Source of the DNA: Effrenium voratum
Taxonomy: Eukaryota; Sar; Dinophyceae; Suessiales; Symbiodiniaceae
DNA: 64,000 nucleotides
Direction: 5' to 3'
Assembly (NCBI GenBank): GCA_963377175.1
Contig: CAUJNA010001635.1
Coordinates: forward strand, 763,907 to 827,906
Shown: positions 1 to 12,400 of the stretch, piece by piece
Position numbering within the stretch: the stretch's first letter is position 1
Layout of the letters: each line of letters opens with the position of its first letter
Translations under genes and position numbers: made by a program
The notes under the pieces: model-generated
What the model was told of the DNA's origin: nothing
Database searches by the model: none
What the model saw: the letters and a program-made list of their open reading frames with translations, nothing else

Positions 1-966
1 GCCGGGCGTCTTGGGCAGAATCTTCGGCTTCGGCTGTAGCCTTTCAACGGGCTCTTTGCACTCCCGTCGCTGGAAACCAAACGGGGGGAGAAGAAAACAA
101 AAAAAAAACATGCCTCTCAAAGAGGACGCCGAAAAATCCAGGAGGATTTTCAGATGTTTTAGGAGGTCAGTTCTGCTTGAAGGTCTTGGTGCCGTTGAAG
201 AAGCGAGTACCTCGCAACAGCAGGGAACTGCAAAAGGCAGCTTCCTGAGAATTAGGATTAATTTAAATGACAGTTACTTAGAATGGCACCGTTTCGACCC
301 GCCGCGTTCAGCTTCAGTCCATGTTCTCCATGAATGCTGAAACAAGTCCCTCGATTCCAGGATGCGGGGTGACTTTTGACCATCGGTCCGAATCGTTTGA
401 CCATCCATCGGTGCGAATCGGTCCGAATCGGCTGAAAAGGGCAGGTACGGAGTGCATGTTATGGGGATCCACTCCTGAAGGAACAAAATCGTGGGGGGTC
501 CACAATTTGCTTGGCAAAGGGAACCCCTTCAGTTTTTTGTTGGTGATTATTACACGATCGCCAAACAAGGAAAACTGCTAGTTCCACACACGCGGGATAA
601 GGGGACCATTGCTATCCACTAGTTCTGGCGTGTGGTCATGACTGTTTCGAACACGTGTTGTGTCTGACCAATCTGGTGGGGATTGCGCCGAAGATGGACA
701 TCCAGCTGAAAACCAATCACTGGTGTGGATAGATTGTTTCCTTGCACAGCCGGACATCGGCTTGGTCGGTTTAAACCCTGACCCATATAAATAGCGAGCC
801 AACAAAACCAGACTTTCAATCCGCTTCGAGCCCACGACTGGTCTACTCACCATGGCAACAACACGAAGCTTTGTTATACATCTATACATATCTTTTCTCG
901 CTTTTTGAGCGTACCCCTTGGAAACCAAAAACACATTTTGTTGGGTTTCCTATCAAAGGACACCCA

Positions 967-990
967 CATATATATATATATATATATATT
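967..990. repeat. (TA)n microsatellite
   Basis: About 12 TA units. Confidence 0.95.
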
Positions 991-1357
991 AACCCTATGG
1001 TCACGTGATCCTGGCTGAACTGACCTCTTGCATCCCCCAATCCATCGTTGGCAATGTTGCGGGTTGCGGGTTTGATCATGAGCTGGTCTTGCAAAGGCAA
1101 TGATTACTCAAGAAATTTATGCAACACCAGCTGGCCATTTGCACAAAGTGGACAAATCGTGGCCAAACTCCGTACACCAAAAGCTAGATCAAATTCTGCT
1201 TATGTCATCAAGTTTGTACAATATGTGGGACCCTGGGATGCCTCAGAAAAGTCATGAGGTCCATGACTAAAACTGGACCCGTTTTTTCAGGTTGCCATCC
1301 GCTCATCGTCTCTCAAGTCCGGGCTGCCCACGGCCTTCGCGGGCCCTGGAGACCGGG

Positions 1358-1450
1358 TGGGAATGAACCGTGGGATTCCCAAGGAAACCATAGGATGGAT
1401 GCTGTAGTTTAGGATCATTGCCTCATTCCCTGAGAACCAGCAAGAAAGGT
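1358..1450. repeat. Dispersed repeat family F, copy 1
   Basis: GGGAATGAACC...GGATTCCCAAGGAAACCATAG...CTCATTCCCTGAGAACCAGCAAG. Collinear with copies at 30.4 and 53.2 kb. Confidence 0.75.
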
Positions 1451-2034
1451 CTAAGGTTTGTAGCTTTCGTGGGAAAGCCATTTATGGGTCAAAATTGAAC
1501 CACCACGAATTGGACTGCAGGTTTTAGCCCTTGTTTCCAGTTACCAGGGGTCCAGGCTGGGTATACCTATATTTGACCCACACTCCAGGTCTTTTTGTGG
1601 CTAAGGTCACACCTTTCTGGCTGCATGAGTTGATTTGAGTTCCACGCCTTCCAAATGTAGCATATCACGGACAATGGTATGTTGAGGATGTGCTCAATCA
1701 ACACCCCACGCGGTATATATCTGCTTGTGCGGTTGTTTGTTTGTGTGCTTATGTGTGCTTGTATGTGTGTTTGAAGCAAGTCAGTATCTCTGTTGAATGG
1801 GGGAAAAAGGACATCCGAACATGATGTCGTGGGATCAACACCATGTGGCAAGGTCTGGTATCTTTGTCGCCTTGTTCTGTGTAATTTCCTTGTCAGTTCA
1901 GTTTGCTAAGCTGCTGTAGTTTACCTCCGCTGCTCAGGCGCCTGCACCGTGCGCACAGAAAGAACGAGAAAGTGATCTCAGTACGGAATCTGGGAATTCC
2001 AGGAGCATGGCCCCCCCGTCCTTGGAACTGGGAC

Positions 2035-2137
2035 AGCTGGGAAGCGGTGGATTCTTGAGCTGCTCGAAAAGCAAGCGCCGCGGAACGAGACATGCGCTGG
2101 CACTCTTGGAGAAGCTGCGCGGCTCGCCGCGAGTCAA
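2035..2137 (-). CDS. Unassigned exon-like island
   Basis: AG acceptor then LTRGEPRSFSKSASACLVPR with about 80% third-position GC. The plus strand is also open to a TGA at 2137-2139 (ending LLEKLRGSPRVN), so the strand is not certain. Confidence 0.25.
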
Positions 2138-3317
2138 CTGATTCAATGGACTCAGTGGCCGGGACGAGGTTCCTTGCCGTTGGCTCAGTGTTGACTTCAA
2201 TGACTCAGTGGCCGGGACGTGCCGTTGGCTCAAATCCCACATTCAAGCCCTAACCAGCACGTCTGTGGCTTTTGCAGCCTGGACCAAGCCGCGTGGCATG
2301 ATACTGGCTTCCACTGAATGTCTAACCTGCGTCGCATCCAAGCAATTGCCACCTTCCAACTTCGCTTGGGCTGGTAGTTGCGATCTGTGCGTGTCGGCCG
2401 GTGCAGAAATGGTCAGGTCTGCACCGCCTATGCCGATGAAAGCACAGTGATGCAACTGCACTCACCCGTCAGCTAAGCAATGTTGATGCCGAACGGAGCA
2501 ACCGGGGCCCTTGTGCCGCTGTGCTACATGAAGGAAATCGGCACGTTCACAGTTGGCTATTGCGTGGTGCCCAACTTGTTTTGCTAGCCAAATGATGTTT
2601 TTTTTTGAGGGTACCCTTTTTAGAGTTAGTTTTGGAGGGAAACCTAAAGGAAAACCACAAATTTGGGAGGTCCCCCATCTACGAGCTCGCACCAGCCAGC
2701 CTTTAGTTCCCATTTCCCCTCTAGAACCAGGGGTGCAAATCCCACCAATCCAAACCACCAACTACGGGTTACCTGACATTATTGTGATCACAGCCATCTT
2801 CATTGAACTAGCGGCGTGATCGACCATTTTCTCAAGGAAAGCATCATGAATGCCTGGCATTGCTATGGTCGCTGAAGCCTGGGAACGACCGGCCGGTAAA
2901 AGAGCACCGCATGCTGTTGGGGATATCACCTGAGCTTATTTGTTTTGCATCCAAAAAGGGCGCAACGGTTGCAACGGTTTTCTTTTTGGCCTCCTTTCGT
3001 ATCTGCCAAAAAAGGTTCCCATCGAAGATTTTGTTGATTTTGGTATCCAATGTGTTTAAAGGAAAACCACCATGAATCCCTTGCAAAGTTTTCGGGAGCC
3101 CAAATAGGGGTGTGTCTTCAAATAGGGTTCCCCCAATTTGGATTTCGGCGCCTTCCTTTGGGTTGCCCAAGCCAAAACCGAGCCTCACAGAAACGCACCC
3201 AGTTCGTCCCATTGTTTGAGGTTTTTGGACCCCGAGAAGAGGGCAAACACGGAGTGTGCATAGAGACCAGCAGGCGGAAACTAACCAAATGCCTATCACC
3301 CCGCAGCCCTCGCAGAA

Positions 3318-3376
3318 CCTCGTGGAACCCTGGTGGAACCCTGGTGGAACCCTGGTAGAACCCTCGTGGAACCTTA
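3318..3376 (+). repeat. Short tandem repeat, unit about 13 bases
   Basis: Four to five copies of (C)GTGGAACCCTGGT. Confidence 0.85.
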
Positions 3377-3489
3377 TGTCAGGGCCGCCCCGGACCACCC
3401 CGGAGCCTATCTGGGCTGAGACCCCAAAGCTTTCAGCTGTTGGGGGAGAAAAAAAAACGCGCCACTGAAACGAGCCGCCGAAATCCCTT

Positions 3490-3569
3490 TTTGGGGTTGC
3501 CGCGCTTCCCGCCTGCGGCTCCTGGGGTCTCTCCGGCCGTTCCGGCCGTTCCGCCTGGGGCTCCTCGTC
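3490..3569 (-). CDS. Unassigned exon-like island, Pro/Glu-rich
   Basis: Acceptor CTCAG/GACGAG then DEEPQAERPERPERPQEPQA. Good third-position GC, disordered composition. Other frames are open, and the sequence is partly a CCGTTCCGG tandem repeat, so this may be repeat-derived. Confidence 0.28.
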
Positions 3570-5189
3570 CTGAGATAGGACGTGATCTGGTCGGGCTGGC
3601 GAAACATGGCCGGCTTCTCAAACGGATCGAAAAACCAAGGGGAGTGTAACAACCAAGGGGAGTCTTACAACCCTAGGCCTTTTGGTACACGAGGGGATTT
3701 CAAAAATCGGACGCTGCCATTTGGGAAAATACTTGAGACACGACGTGTCAAAATTGGATTTATGCTCTCCCAATGTGGGTATTTCTGTTGTGTCCCTTTA
3801 AAGCCACTGGCACGTCCCCTGGCTGTGGTAAATTTAGTGAGCTCCCCAATGTCCCTCCTAAGTGAACCATGGATGTTTTGACCAAGCCTATGCGCTTGCT
3901 CAAAACTCCAAAAGTGTGGGCCATATGGATTACAGGAAAGCTTGCAATGGTCTACATTCCCTACGAACCGGCCCAAACAAAAACCAAAGGGCACCAAAAC
4001 CACAACCATCAGCTCCAGAACTTTGCATCGGCAGATTTGCATCATTGCATCCGCCTCCTCTGGCTCTCGCCACTTGAGGCTGATGTCTTCTTCAGTCTCT
4101 TCCCATTCCCCTGGCAGAGTCGCCAAGCCACTGCAGTCCCAAGCCTTTCTTTCTCACTTCCAGCACCATCTTTTTTCGGAGAACACTGTCACGTGCCCTA
4201 CTCCCAGAGTTGCGAGAGGAATCTGTCAACCCACAAGGCCTACACTCCAACTCTTTAGTTACTTGCTAAGCTCCAAAATGACAACCTCTCTTGCCAAAAA
4301 GAGCTGCCCATCCGGCTGAACGTGCCTTCGGGGTCTCAAACGTCTTACTGACTCGTCAACCAGGCGCAAGGTCTTGGTGGCTGCAACAGAAGCTTTGCGA
4401 GTCTGGTGCTGCTTCACGTACGCAAAAGGGCCAAGCAAGCATTTGCATCTCAGGGTCACAACTATATTTACTAAAGTTCGACAACAGAACAACTGACAAC
4501 CAATCTCCAACAGAAAATCATCAAAGTATCCTGCGTCGCTCATGTGTAAGTAAGTGCCCCAGTGTAAGTGTAGGCATTCAGTATACGACATCAACACCTG
4601 AAAAATCGAGATGAGCATGGGGAGGTTCTGTCCCCACTCTGATTCCTGACACAGTTTAGGGGATACTGTATTTCTTTGTCAGGTTTTTGTTGTGACCTTT
4701 CGGGGCAAAACAACGACAATCGCCACTTGACTCTTGCGGGGCTGACCTCGACCAAGTGTTCGACCACCCAAAGGACACGGAGCAATGCTGAGGCAATATA
4801 GTACCGGGCACATCGTCATATTAGGACTCAATGTTTGTCCGCCTGCTTAGATATGGCGGTAGAATTTGCCGGAAACGTCGGGTTTTGGTTATCACGCGTA
4901 TGACTCCGATAGCCCAACTTAGCGGAGCTTTGGAGGGCTCCAACTCCATTGGTGTGGGTCATTTATCCGGTAAGAGTATATGCATAGGTACGCTAATCAA
5001 CAGGATTTGCCGCAGACTTAGAAGCTTTGGCAGCACTGTTTCTTGATCATCTAATTAATACAATGCAAGAGGCGGTGAATCAAGGAAGGCGGCACACCTT
5101 TTTGCGGACGGTTGCAATGGGAAACCGAAATAAAACCACCTGGAGAGGGGTCCAAAATTTGAGAAACACCCATGTCATGTGGATATAGC

Positions 5190-5305
5190 TGTGTTGGGCT
5201 TGCGCCCCGACCCGGCCTGGCTTGCGCGCCGACCAGCTTCCTGCGCCAAGTTTTTCTTGGTACTCCGACGCGCGGCCGCTTCGGTTTTGTTGAAGTTGGG
5301 TCCTG
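5190..5305. other. GC-rich island, strand ambiguous
   Basis: Both strands are open with similar third-position GC. Minus reads KNLAQEAGRRASQAGSGRKP and plus reads LGLRPDPAWLARRPASCAKF. Possibly an exon. No assignment. Confidence 0.2.
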
Positions 5306-5309
5306 AGAA

Positions 5310-7600
5310 AATTGACGCTCGGTTTGCCATCCTACCAGCAACTTCTACAGGGTTTGACTGACTGACATGTTCAATGGCTAAGCTCCCTGTCTGGCAAGCA
5401 TGACCTGGTTGCCCCACAGCTGCTCTCTAGACGCATACCTATTGTGTGCTGCTTGTCCAACTCAGCAAAAGCGTTGATGACTAGCGCCTATCCAGGCTTC
5501 CGCTGGCCATGCTTGCCAATGCACACGATCAGTATGCCCCCAATGCATGTGGGGGATTCCTGTTGGAAGGCAACGTCTCTTGTCCACGCCTTCAATTCAG
5601 ATAGCACGTTGCCATCATATGTAATATAATATATAATACTTGATCGTGTGTTCGGAATCACGTCAGGAATCATGTTCTCTTTACATCTGAAAATGTGTTG
5701 GCATGTGTGACCAAATGAAATTACCACCTGTGTGGGAGGGTGTTGGTGTGTGCGCATGTGTTGAGTACATGTGTGCTTTGTTGTCGAAATAGAAATTGCT
5801 CTTTCAAACATAATATTAAAACGATGAGAGCTTTGTCATAGTCGCGTTCCCATTGTCCGCGGGCGCAGGCTTTCTTCGAAACAATGTTCCAACAGTTGTT
5901 CGGCCCGGGTGATCGTGTCGCCCTGTGATTGGGGCCCCCTTCTGGATAGTCCTTAAGGACTAGCAAGCTGTTCAAGCGCCTTCCCTGCCCAGTCTGAATG
6001 CAATGGCTTTCATGGCTGATTAAGAATCTTGCAAAGGTGTTGTTATTGCCCTCATGTGGGAAACAGCTTGCCTGAGCCGGTCAACATGATGGGAAACAAG
6101 GGCTGAACTACTGGTTGTCACTATGAACGAACTGGACTCGACCACTAGTAGGTGTGTATTGGACGGTCATACTGGCACGTTGAAAGGCAAAACAATGAAA
6201 CAGGGGACAGTCTTTCGGAATGCCAAGGCTGTACGCAAGGCGGCATGAGGCTGCCTATGTTTATGACCACTATCAATATTGGTTTGGGGGTGGCTTACTC
6301 ATCTCTAGGCAGGGGGTTGAATCACCCGAAGGAAAACTGATGTTTGTGTCTGTACATGGAGACTACCTATGCATCTTTGTGCAATATAATAAACCGCCAT
6401 GTTCAATGGACAATTGCACTGCAAGGAAAAAGGTACGTTACCATATAGACGCAGGGATAGGGCGGACTTTGCAGAATGCGTCGAAAAGAACGCGTAAGCA
6501 ACGCAGGATATCTTCGTGTTGAAATTCGATACTAATTTCAGTATTGTCCCCATGGTGCCACATGTTGCAAATATAGCCAATCACACTATGACTTGCTATG
6601 CCTTGTGATTGTCGTTAGATCAGAGCCAAATGCAGAAACAATACCGCAAGTTTAACACGAAAACAACACAAAACAACCACACACGCGCGCGCGCGCACAC
6701 ACACACACACACACGGCGGCACACACTCACACATACTTCCCAACACGCACGTATGGAGCCAAACAACCTGCCACAGGTATCCATGTGCATACCAATCTCT
6801 GCGTGTGTGGTTGCAAGTCATGGTCAAAATTAGTGATGGCTCCACACCGTGCATTAGTCAGTAGACCGTAGCCCCGTTTACAATTTGCGATTAATATTAT
6901 CTTTATTTTTTTTCTGGGGGGGAAGTCTTTCCCGTTCTACCAGACAATAATAACACAATGGAACGGTGTTCAGCACAAAAGCAAACCATGCGGATTAACC
7001 ACAATCTGACTACTCCATTCTGGACAAACACCCCGGCACGCACTAACAGGTCACATGCACTGCCAGCCGCCAAAAGCAAAACGGATGCCCTTACCATACT
7101 CTCACACTTGATTCGTAGGCAGCGCACATGGACATGAACTGCTTTGATTGACCTCTCCTTCAAAAGCTTGCCAAGGCCGCCGGGAAAAAAAAAACTGCTT
7201 ACACTGCAAAGGGCCCTCGTTGCGGCATCCGACACTTAGATGCGCCGCAAGGAGGCCTGACAGGAGGCGAAGGCTTCATCGCGCAAAGACTCCTTGCTGT
7301 CTAATGGCCTTTTGGGTGCTTCTTCAGGGCGTCGTCTTTTGGTCGGCTTTCTTAGACCTTGCTTGCTAGGTCTGGCTTCCTTTCTTGGCACCAAGCTTTG
7401 CTGGTCTCTTGTTGATTCCTCTTATTGGCATGTTATTGCTTTCTTCCTGATCCTGTTTTTGCGTGGGTCCCTGGTCTTTGTCGCCGGTATCGGATCGTTT
7501 CTTGCCGGGCGCTCTATCTCGTGTCAGTGCTTCCTCCTAATGCACTGGGGAGGCTGCAGGCACATAGGTGGCCTTTTGGGAAAATAGATGGCCCTGGTAA
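5310..7600. other. No supported gene
   Basis: AT-richer spacer with a CA microsatellite. No coding signal seen on either strand. Confidence 0.5.
6677..6712 (+). repeat. (CA)n/(CG)n microsatellite
   Basis: ACACACGCGCGCGCGCACAC followed by more CA units. Confidence 0.95.
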
Positions 7601-7633
7601 ATGGAACAAAATCCATCTGAACCAGTGCCATCT

Positions 7634-7745
7634 GGCCATGGGTCAAAACCCCGTACCCAGTGAAGATCCTAATCCCCACTAAAATAGACCAACATGGAGG
7701 TGCACCTACCCCAAAATGCTACCATTGGTTTTAGCCCACAGCCAT
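7634..7745. mobile_element. MITE family B, copy 1
   Basis: Starts GGCCATGGGTCAAAACCCCG and ends near GGTTTTAGCCCACAGCCA. Diverged but collinear with the other two copies. Confidence 0.78.
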
Positions 7746-7924
7746 CTATTTGGACCAAAGCAATCTGAAAAGGACACCCATCTGAGTGAATTATACTATT
7801 TCACCAACCTGAAATAAGGTGGTTGGGGGGCTGTTCCCCACATAAACCACCATGTGGGGTGAGGTCGTGTGAGGTCGTGTGAGGTCCGTACAACTCACCC
7901 AGACCTATGTGCTCATCGGACATC

Positions 7925-7972
7925 CGGCCAGAGCTTTTTCCGGAACCGCTCCTTCGGCTTCAGCGCCGTCAC
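7925..7972 (-). CDS. Unassigned exon-like island
   Basis: AG/G acceptor then 16 codons VTALKPKERFRKKLWP. About 89% of third positions are G or C. The donor would be GA. Lys/Arg-rich, no family match. It could belong to a fourth minus-strand gene at the left of the window. Confidence 0.35.
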
Positions 7973-8284
7973 CTTTCCAAGTGGACCAGTCCCATTTCGC
8001 CTGGCGCCCAAAACGGCAGAGGCGCTGGCAACCCGTGGAACCGCCCCCTGCGCCGAATTCCCCGAATTCCTTCCCCCGCATTTTGCTCCATCCACAAGGC
8101 GCCGGACTTGCAAATCACGCAAAATGCGAATCATCTGGGTGTGCGTGTTTTTTTGGGGGGAACTCGCTTATTTGGTTGGGTTTTAAAGGGACATCTATAA
8201 GAATAATCACCATGTTAAGGATGCCTTAATTTTGAGACAGATCCCATGCGCCGTGTGCACTACCGCCTTTTTGCAGTGGAATGA

Positions 8285-9425
8285 TCATCCCAATATCCCC
8301 CAGTAAACCCCAGCATTCCTTAGTAATTAGTATGTTCTTGGTTTATTCGTAGTAATCTCTCCCAGTATTCCCCTAGCTTTCTCCTAGCATTTCCTCTTGT
8401 TATTCCCCTGGTATTCCCTTATTATCCCCTCAGCGTTTCCCCAGTTCTTTGCTACTCAGAAACTGGAGCGCAAATGCAGGATACCAGGCGAAGTACAAAG
8501 GGGAATGCTGGAGAATACTAGGGGGACACCAAGAAAATACTAAGGGATACTGAACAATATCAGAGGAATACTAGGGGAATACAACTCTAGGGGTAAGGGA
8601 ATGCTAAAGAAATAGGGGACTATTAGGGGAATACCAGGGGAACACAACTCTAGGGGTGAGAGAATTCTAAAGGAATAGGGGACTATTCGAGGAATAGTAA
8701 GGGGAATGCTGGGGGAATATTACGGGAACACTGGTGAATACTGTGAAAATGCTAGGATAATACAGACTACTTGGGGAATGTAAAGGGAATCTCGGAAAAC
8801 ACTGAGGAAATACTAGAGAGTACACCAGGAGAATGCTAGAGGAATAGTAGGGGAATATTGAGGGGAATACAGGGGGTCTGCTAGGGAATTTCTAAGAAGC
8901 TACTAGGGAGAATATTGAAGGAATATTAGGGGCACACTGAGAGAAGATCAGCGGTATACCAAGAAAATACAAATGGAATGAGGGGAGTACCAGGAGAATA
9001 CTAGGGGAATAAAAGGGGAATACTAGGAGTATATTAAGTGAGTACTAGGGAAGCACAAAGGGTGAATACTTGAAAAACAATAGGGGAGTACTATACTTGG
9101 GAATAGTTACTAGGGGAACACCGAGGAGATACTACAGGGTATAACAAGAGAAAACTAAAGGAACTTTCTGAGAATATCGAGGGGATGATACAGTAGGGGA
9201 CTACTAGGGGAACACAGATTACCAGGAGAATGCTAGGGAATTACCAAGGAAAGTCTTGGGGAACATTAGGGGAACGCTGAGCGAATATTAGAGGTATACT
9301 AAGAAAATACCAAAGGCACACTGGGGTAATGCTGGGAAAGGGAGGTTACTAATTAGGGGAATACTGCGGGAATTCTGAGGATCTTTTAGGGGGAAGCGAA
9401 TAGCAAGGGAATCCTTGGAGAACAC
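8285..9425. repeat. Degenerate minisatellite with oppositely oriented arms
   Basis: From about 8490 to 9420 the plus strand repeats a unit near GGGGAATACTAG every 10-15 bases in imperfect copies. From about 8285 to 8450 the complementary form (TTCCCCTAGTATTCC) is repeated. The two arms could pair into a long imperfect hairpin. The CTAG core puts stops in every frame, so there is no coding potential. Confidence 0.9.
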
Positions 9426-12400
9426 TGATTGCCAGAACGCGTGGGGGAGGAAAGATGCTTGCAGTGGGTGGCCTTCTCCAAAAAACACCAAAGACCGCAT
9501 GTGCGAGCAGAGGTGCATCCATCTATGCCAAGGTGTAAAAAAGGCTGATTTCAAAAACACAGGCCCCATGGCGGCTCTCTCGGCCCCTTTGGGGGGCAAC
9601 AAGCCACAAAAGTACATTGTAGGGGATGCGCAAAGGGATTCCCACCAAATGGGCGAATTGCCCAAAGGAACTACCTCAACCAGCCGTGTTCAACTCTGAA
9701 CAGGTTGAAATCAAGAAGCACTTCTGGCTGTGCCGATAGGCATCCATTGCCATTTGTGTCAATATCTGCCTCTCCTTCAAGTGGTTGATCTCGTGCAAGC
9801 ATGCAAGGGTCCCCATCCTTTGCTAGTTTGGCATTTGGCGTGTCACTGGCTCTCGGACACTTGGCAAATGAAGCACATCTCCTTCAGGTGATCACTGTAT
9901 CTTGGTGCGTGAATGCTGAAGATTTAGGGCTTTGCAGCTTGTACCTTCAAGAATTGCTGCCTCAAGCCATCCTCCCAATCAGTCGACCAACCTTTTGCCC
10001 GCTTTGCACATTGCGAGTATTAAAGTTTGGAAAACAGCCGCTACTGCGACCATCGCACTTGTGCCCATGCATCCTTTGCAATCACATGGTACCACGATTC
10101 AGCGCGTCTGCATTAGTATCCTACTGCCACTATCCGCTTGAACACTGCGCCACCAAGAGGTGTTGGGGATCCATATACTCAATAACCCAGGCTGGGGGAG
10201 TATGAAAGCAACATGCTCGTCCTCTATGAGTGAACACTTGCCTGCAAGTTCATGTCATGGAGATCCCAGGCAAACTGCTGACCGTTCGGTGCTCTAGTTC
10301 AGGGCAATTTCCCTTTTTTCGCAAGCAAGAGTTTCTCAAAAGGATTGGGAGCATCAGTTCAATGTGGGTATGAATTTTAATTAGGGACCCTTTGGTGGAT
10401 AGCATTTAGGCGGGGATTTATGTCCACCAACCACTTTTCAAGGGGTTCCCCTTCAAAATTCATAGCCAAAGGCGTCTTTTTCAAAACAGGTGGCCTTTGT
10501 CAGACTCCAGCCAACGCATGGCAAAGCCCAGCCATTGACTCCAAGTGAATATCGAGTCCAGCTTGACCCATGGGCTCGCGCCGGCGCCGTATCACTCAAA
10601 GAGAAGCCCCAAGACACGACAACGCACATGCCACACACAAGTTTGATTCCCCGATCAGGAACGAGGAACTCCAAAGAATCCGGAACTCTCACTATTCAAT
10701 CTCAGTGGTGTCACCCGCCCACGGCGGTCTTTAGTTGCGCACAGGAATCCCAGGTTGAAGTTGAAGCGAGATCCCGCTGAAGCAACTCCCAAGGCACCCT
10801 GAAGTGAAATCGCTCTGGTCACTTTCCCACCCTTCGTGAGGTCACCATTGGCTTCAAAGGATGTGTTGCTTGCGGGCACGTCTTGGCTCTGCCCTGCGCC
10901 CCTGCACTTCTTGCGAGCGTCTTGCCATGGAGACCGGATAGCACCCAGGGAGCCGATGCCTTTGGGAAACTGCATTCGCCCCGTGGGTACAAATATAGCC
11001 CAATGATGTCCTGCAAGAGTTTTCTCAAGTACCGGTGTTGCCGGGCCTTGCGCAAGGCGTGAGTTCGGCACCCCGAAATGATGGGGCTCGTTGTTGTTCA
11101 CCTTTCCACCGAACGATTAACTGCAAAGTCTTGGCAGAGATGGTCCAGCCAACTGTCACATGCGTGTGACGCGGAATGCTTTAAGATGCAGTGAGCATTG
11201 CTAACCCCTGAACCTGACAAAATAGTTATGACGCCAAGCAGCTGCCAAGGATGCAGCCAGACTTTCCGGTCTTCCGACCCTCCCCCTGCTGCGTCATGTT
11301 CCTAGAGCCATTCGCAAGAGCTACACTATTCAAGGGAGAACCCGACCGAAACCCAAACAAGCGCTCGCACACAGAGAGATAAGCAATCCTTGCAGCCAGC
11401 CGGCCCTTCAGTGCTATCGCTGTCGATCCGGTGCCAGTGGCCCCTCAGCGAATTCGGCATCTTCACGCCGAGGCCGAGGCCTGTTGGCACACTTCAAACA
11501 TGGTCTCCGGGGGGGTTCGCGAAAAAAAGCGGGCAGCCGGTCGGCCCGGTCTCTCTCACTATGTAATCAACTCTTTGCTCAGAGAGGCACTCTGTCTCTC
11601 TCCCCCTCTCTTTCTCTCAAATTGCTGGGCGGGAATATAGGTGCAACTGTTTGCCCGCTGCCTGCAATGGATCAATTGTCTCGCTTGAGCCTCTCCGGTT
11701 CCGAGTGCTAGAGACTGGTTTGTGAGGACACCGACTGAACATGTTTCAAAACGTAGCATGCAACAGCTCCATCAAAATAGTTCTTCAACTAAAAACAACG
11801 GACTTTTGCCGCTTGTCAAATCATAAACTGTTCAGAAGCCTCCCTGAGCTGGAGTTGATCCGCTCCGCTTTGACCCGGCAAACGCCTCAGCCATTGCCGA
11901 GGTCAAGTCCGGATGCGATCTCTGCGTGCAGGTCTACGTAGCGTGCCGGAGGCGACACACTTTCGGGTTGGGCTCAGCTTAACAAGGCCCACCTTCTTGG
12001 AGAAGTTTCCACCCACAGTGCGAAGACCTGGAATGCCTCGAATCATATGCCCTTCTGACAAAGTGTGGTCCCGCCCTGACATATGATCTACTTGACTTGT
12101 TTACGCAGGGGAATGATATCAGAAAGCAGTCTTAGATGAATAATATTTAAGAAGGGGAAGCAACCTGACTCGATATAGTGCAATGAACAAGTGGGCAAAT
12201 CTGGTGCTGGGACGCGGGTAAGACTGCATAAGGTTGCACAACAATCGGGGGCTGTCAGATTTGGCAGAAATGTGGAACTTGCTGCACATTCTACTGACTG
12301 CTTGGGCCAAACTAAGATCATTTCCCAAGGCAACAACTTGGAACACAAGAGAGAAGCAAAAAGCGAGACGGCAAAATTGAAAGCAAACTCTCGCAAAGCA

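Noticed and set aside
2150..2235. Two TTGGCTCA words resembling the end of the dinoflagellate spliced leader.
   Set aside because: Only a short partial match without the rest of the 22-base leader and not in front of a supported exon. Probably a local duplication of CAGTGGCCGGGACG...GTTGGCTCA.
8285..9425. Possible CRISPR array.
   Set aside because: Units are 10-15 bases, degenerate, with no constant spacer length and no cas genes. The genome is eukaryotic. It is a minisatellite.
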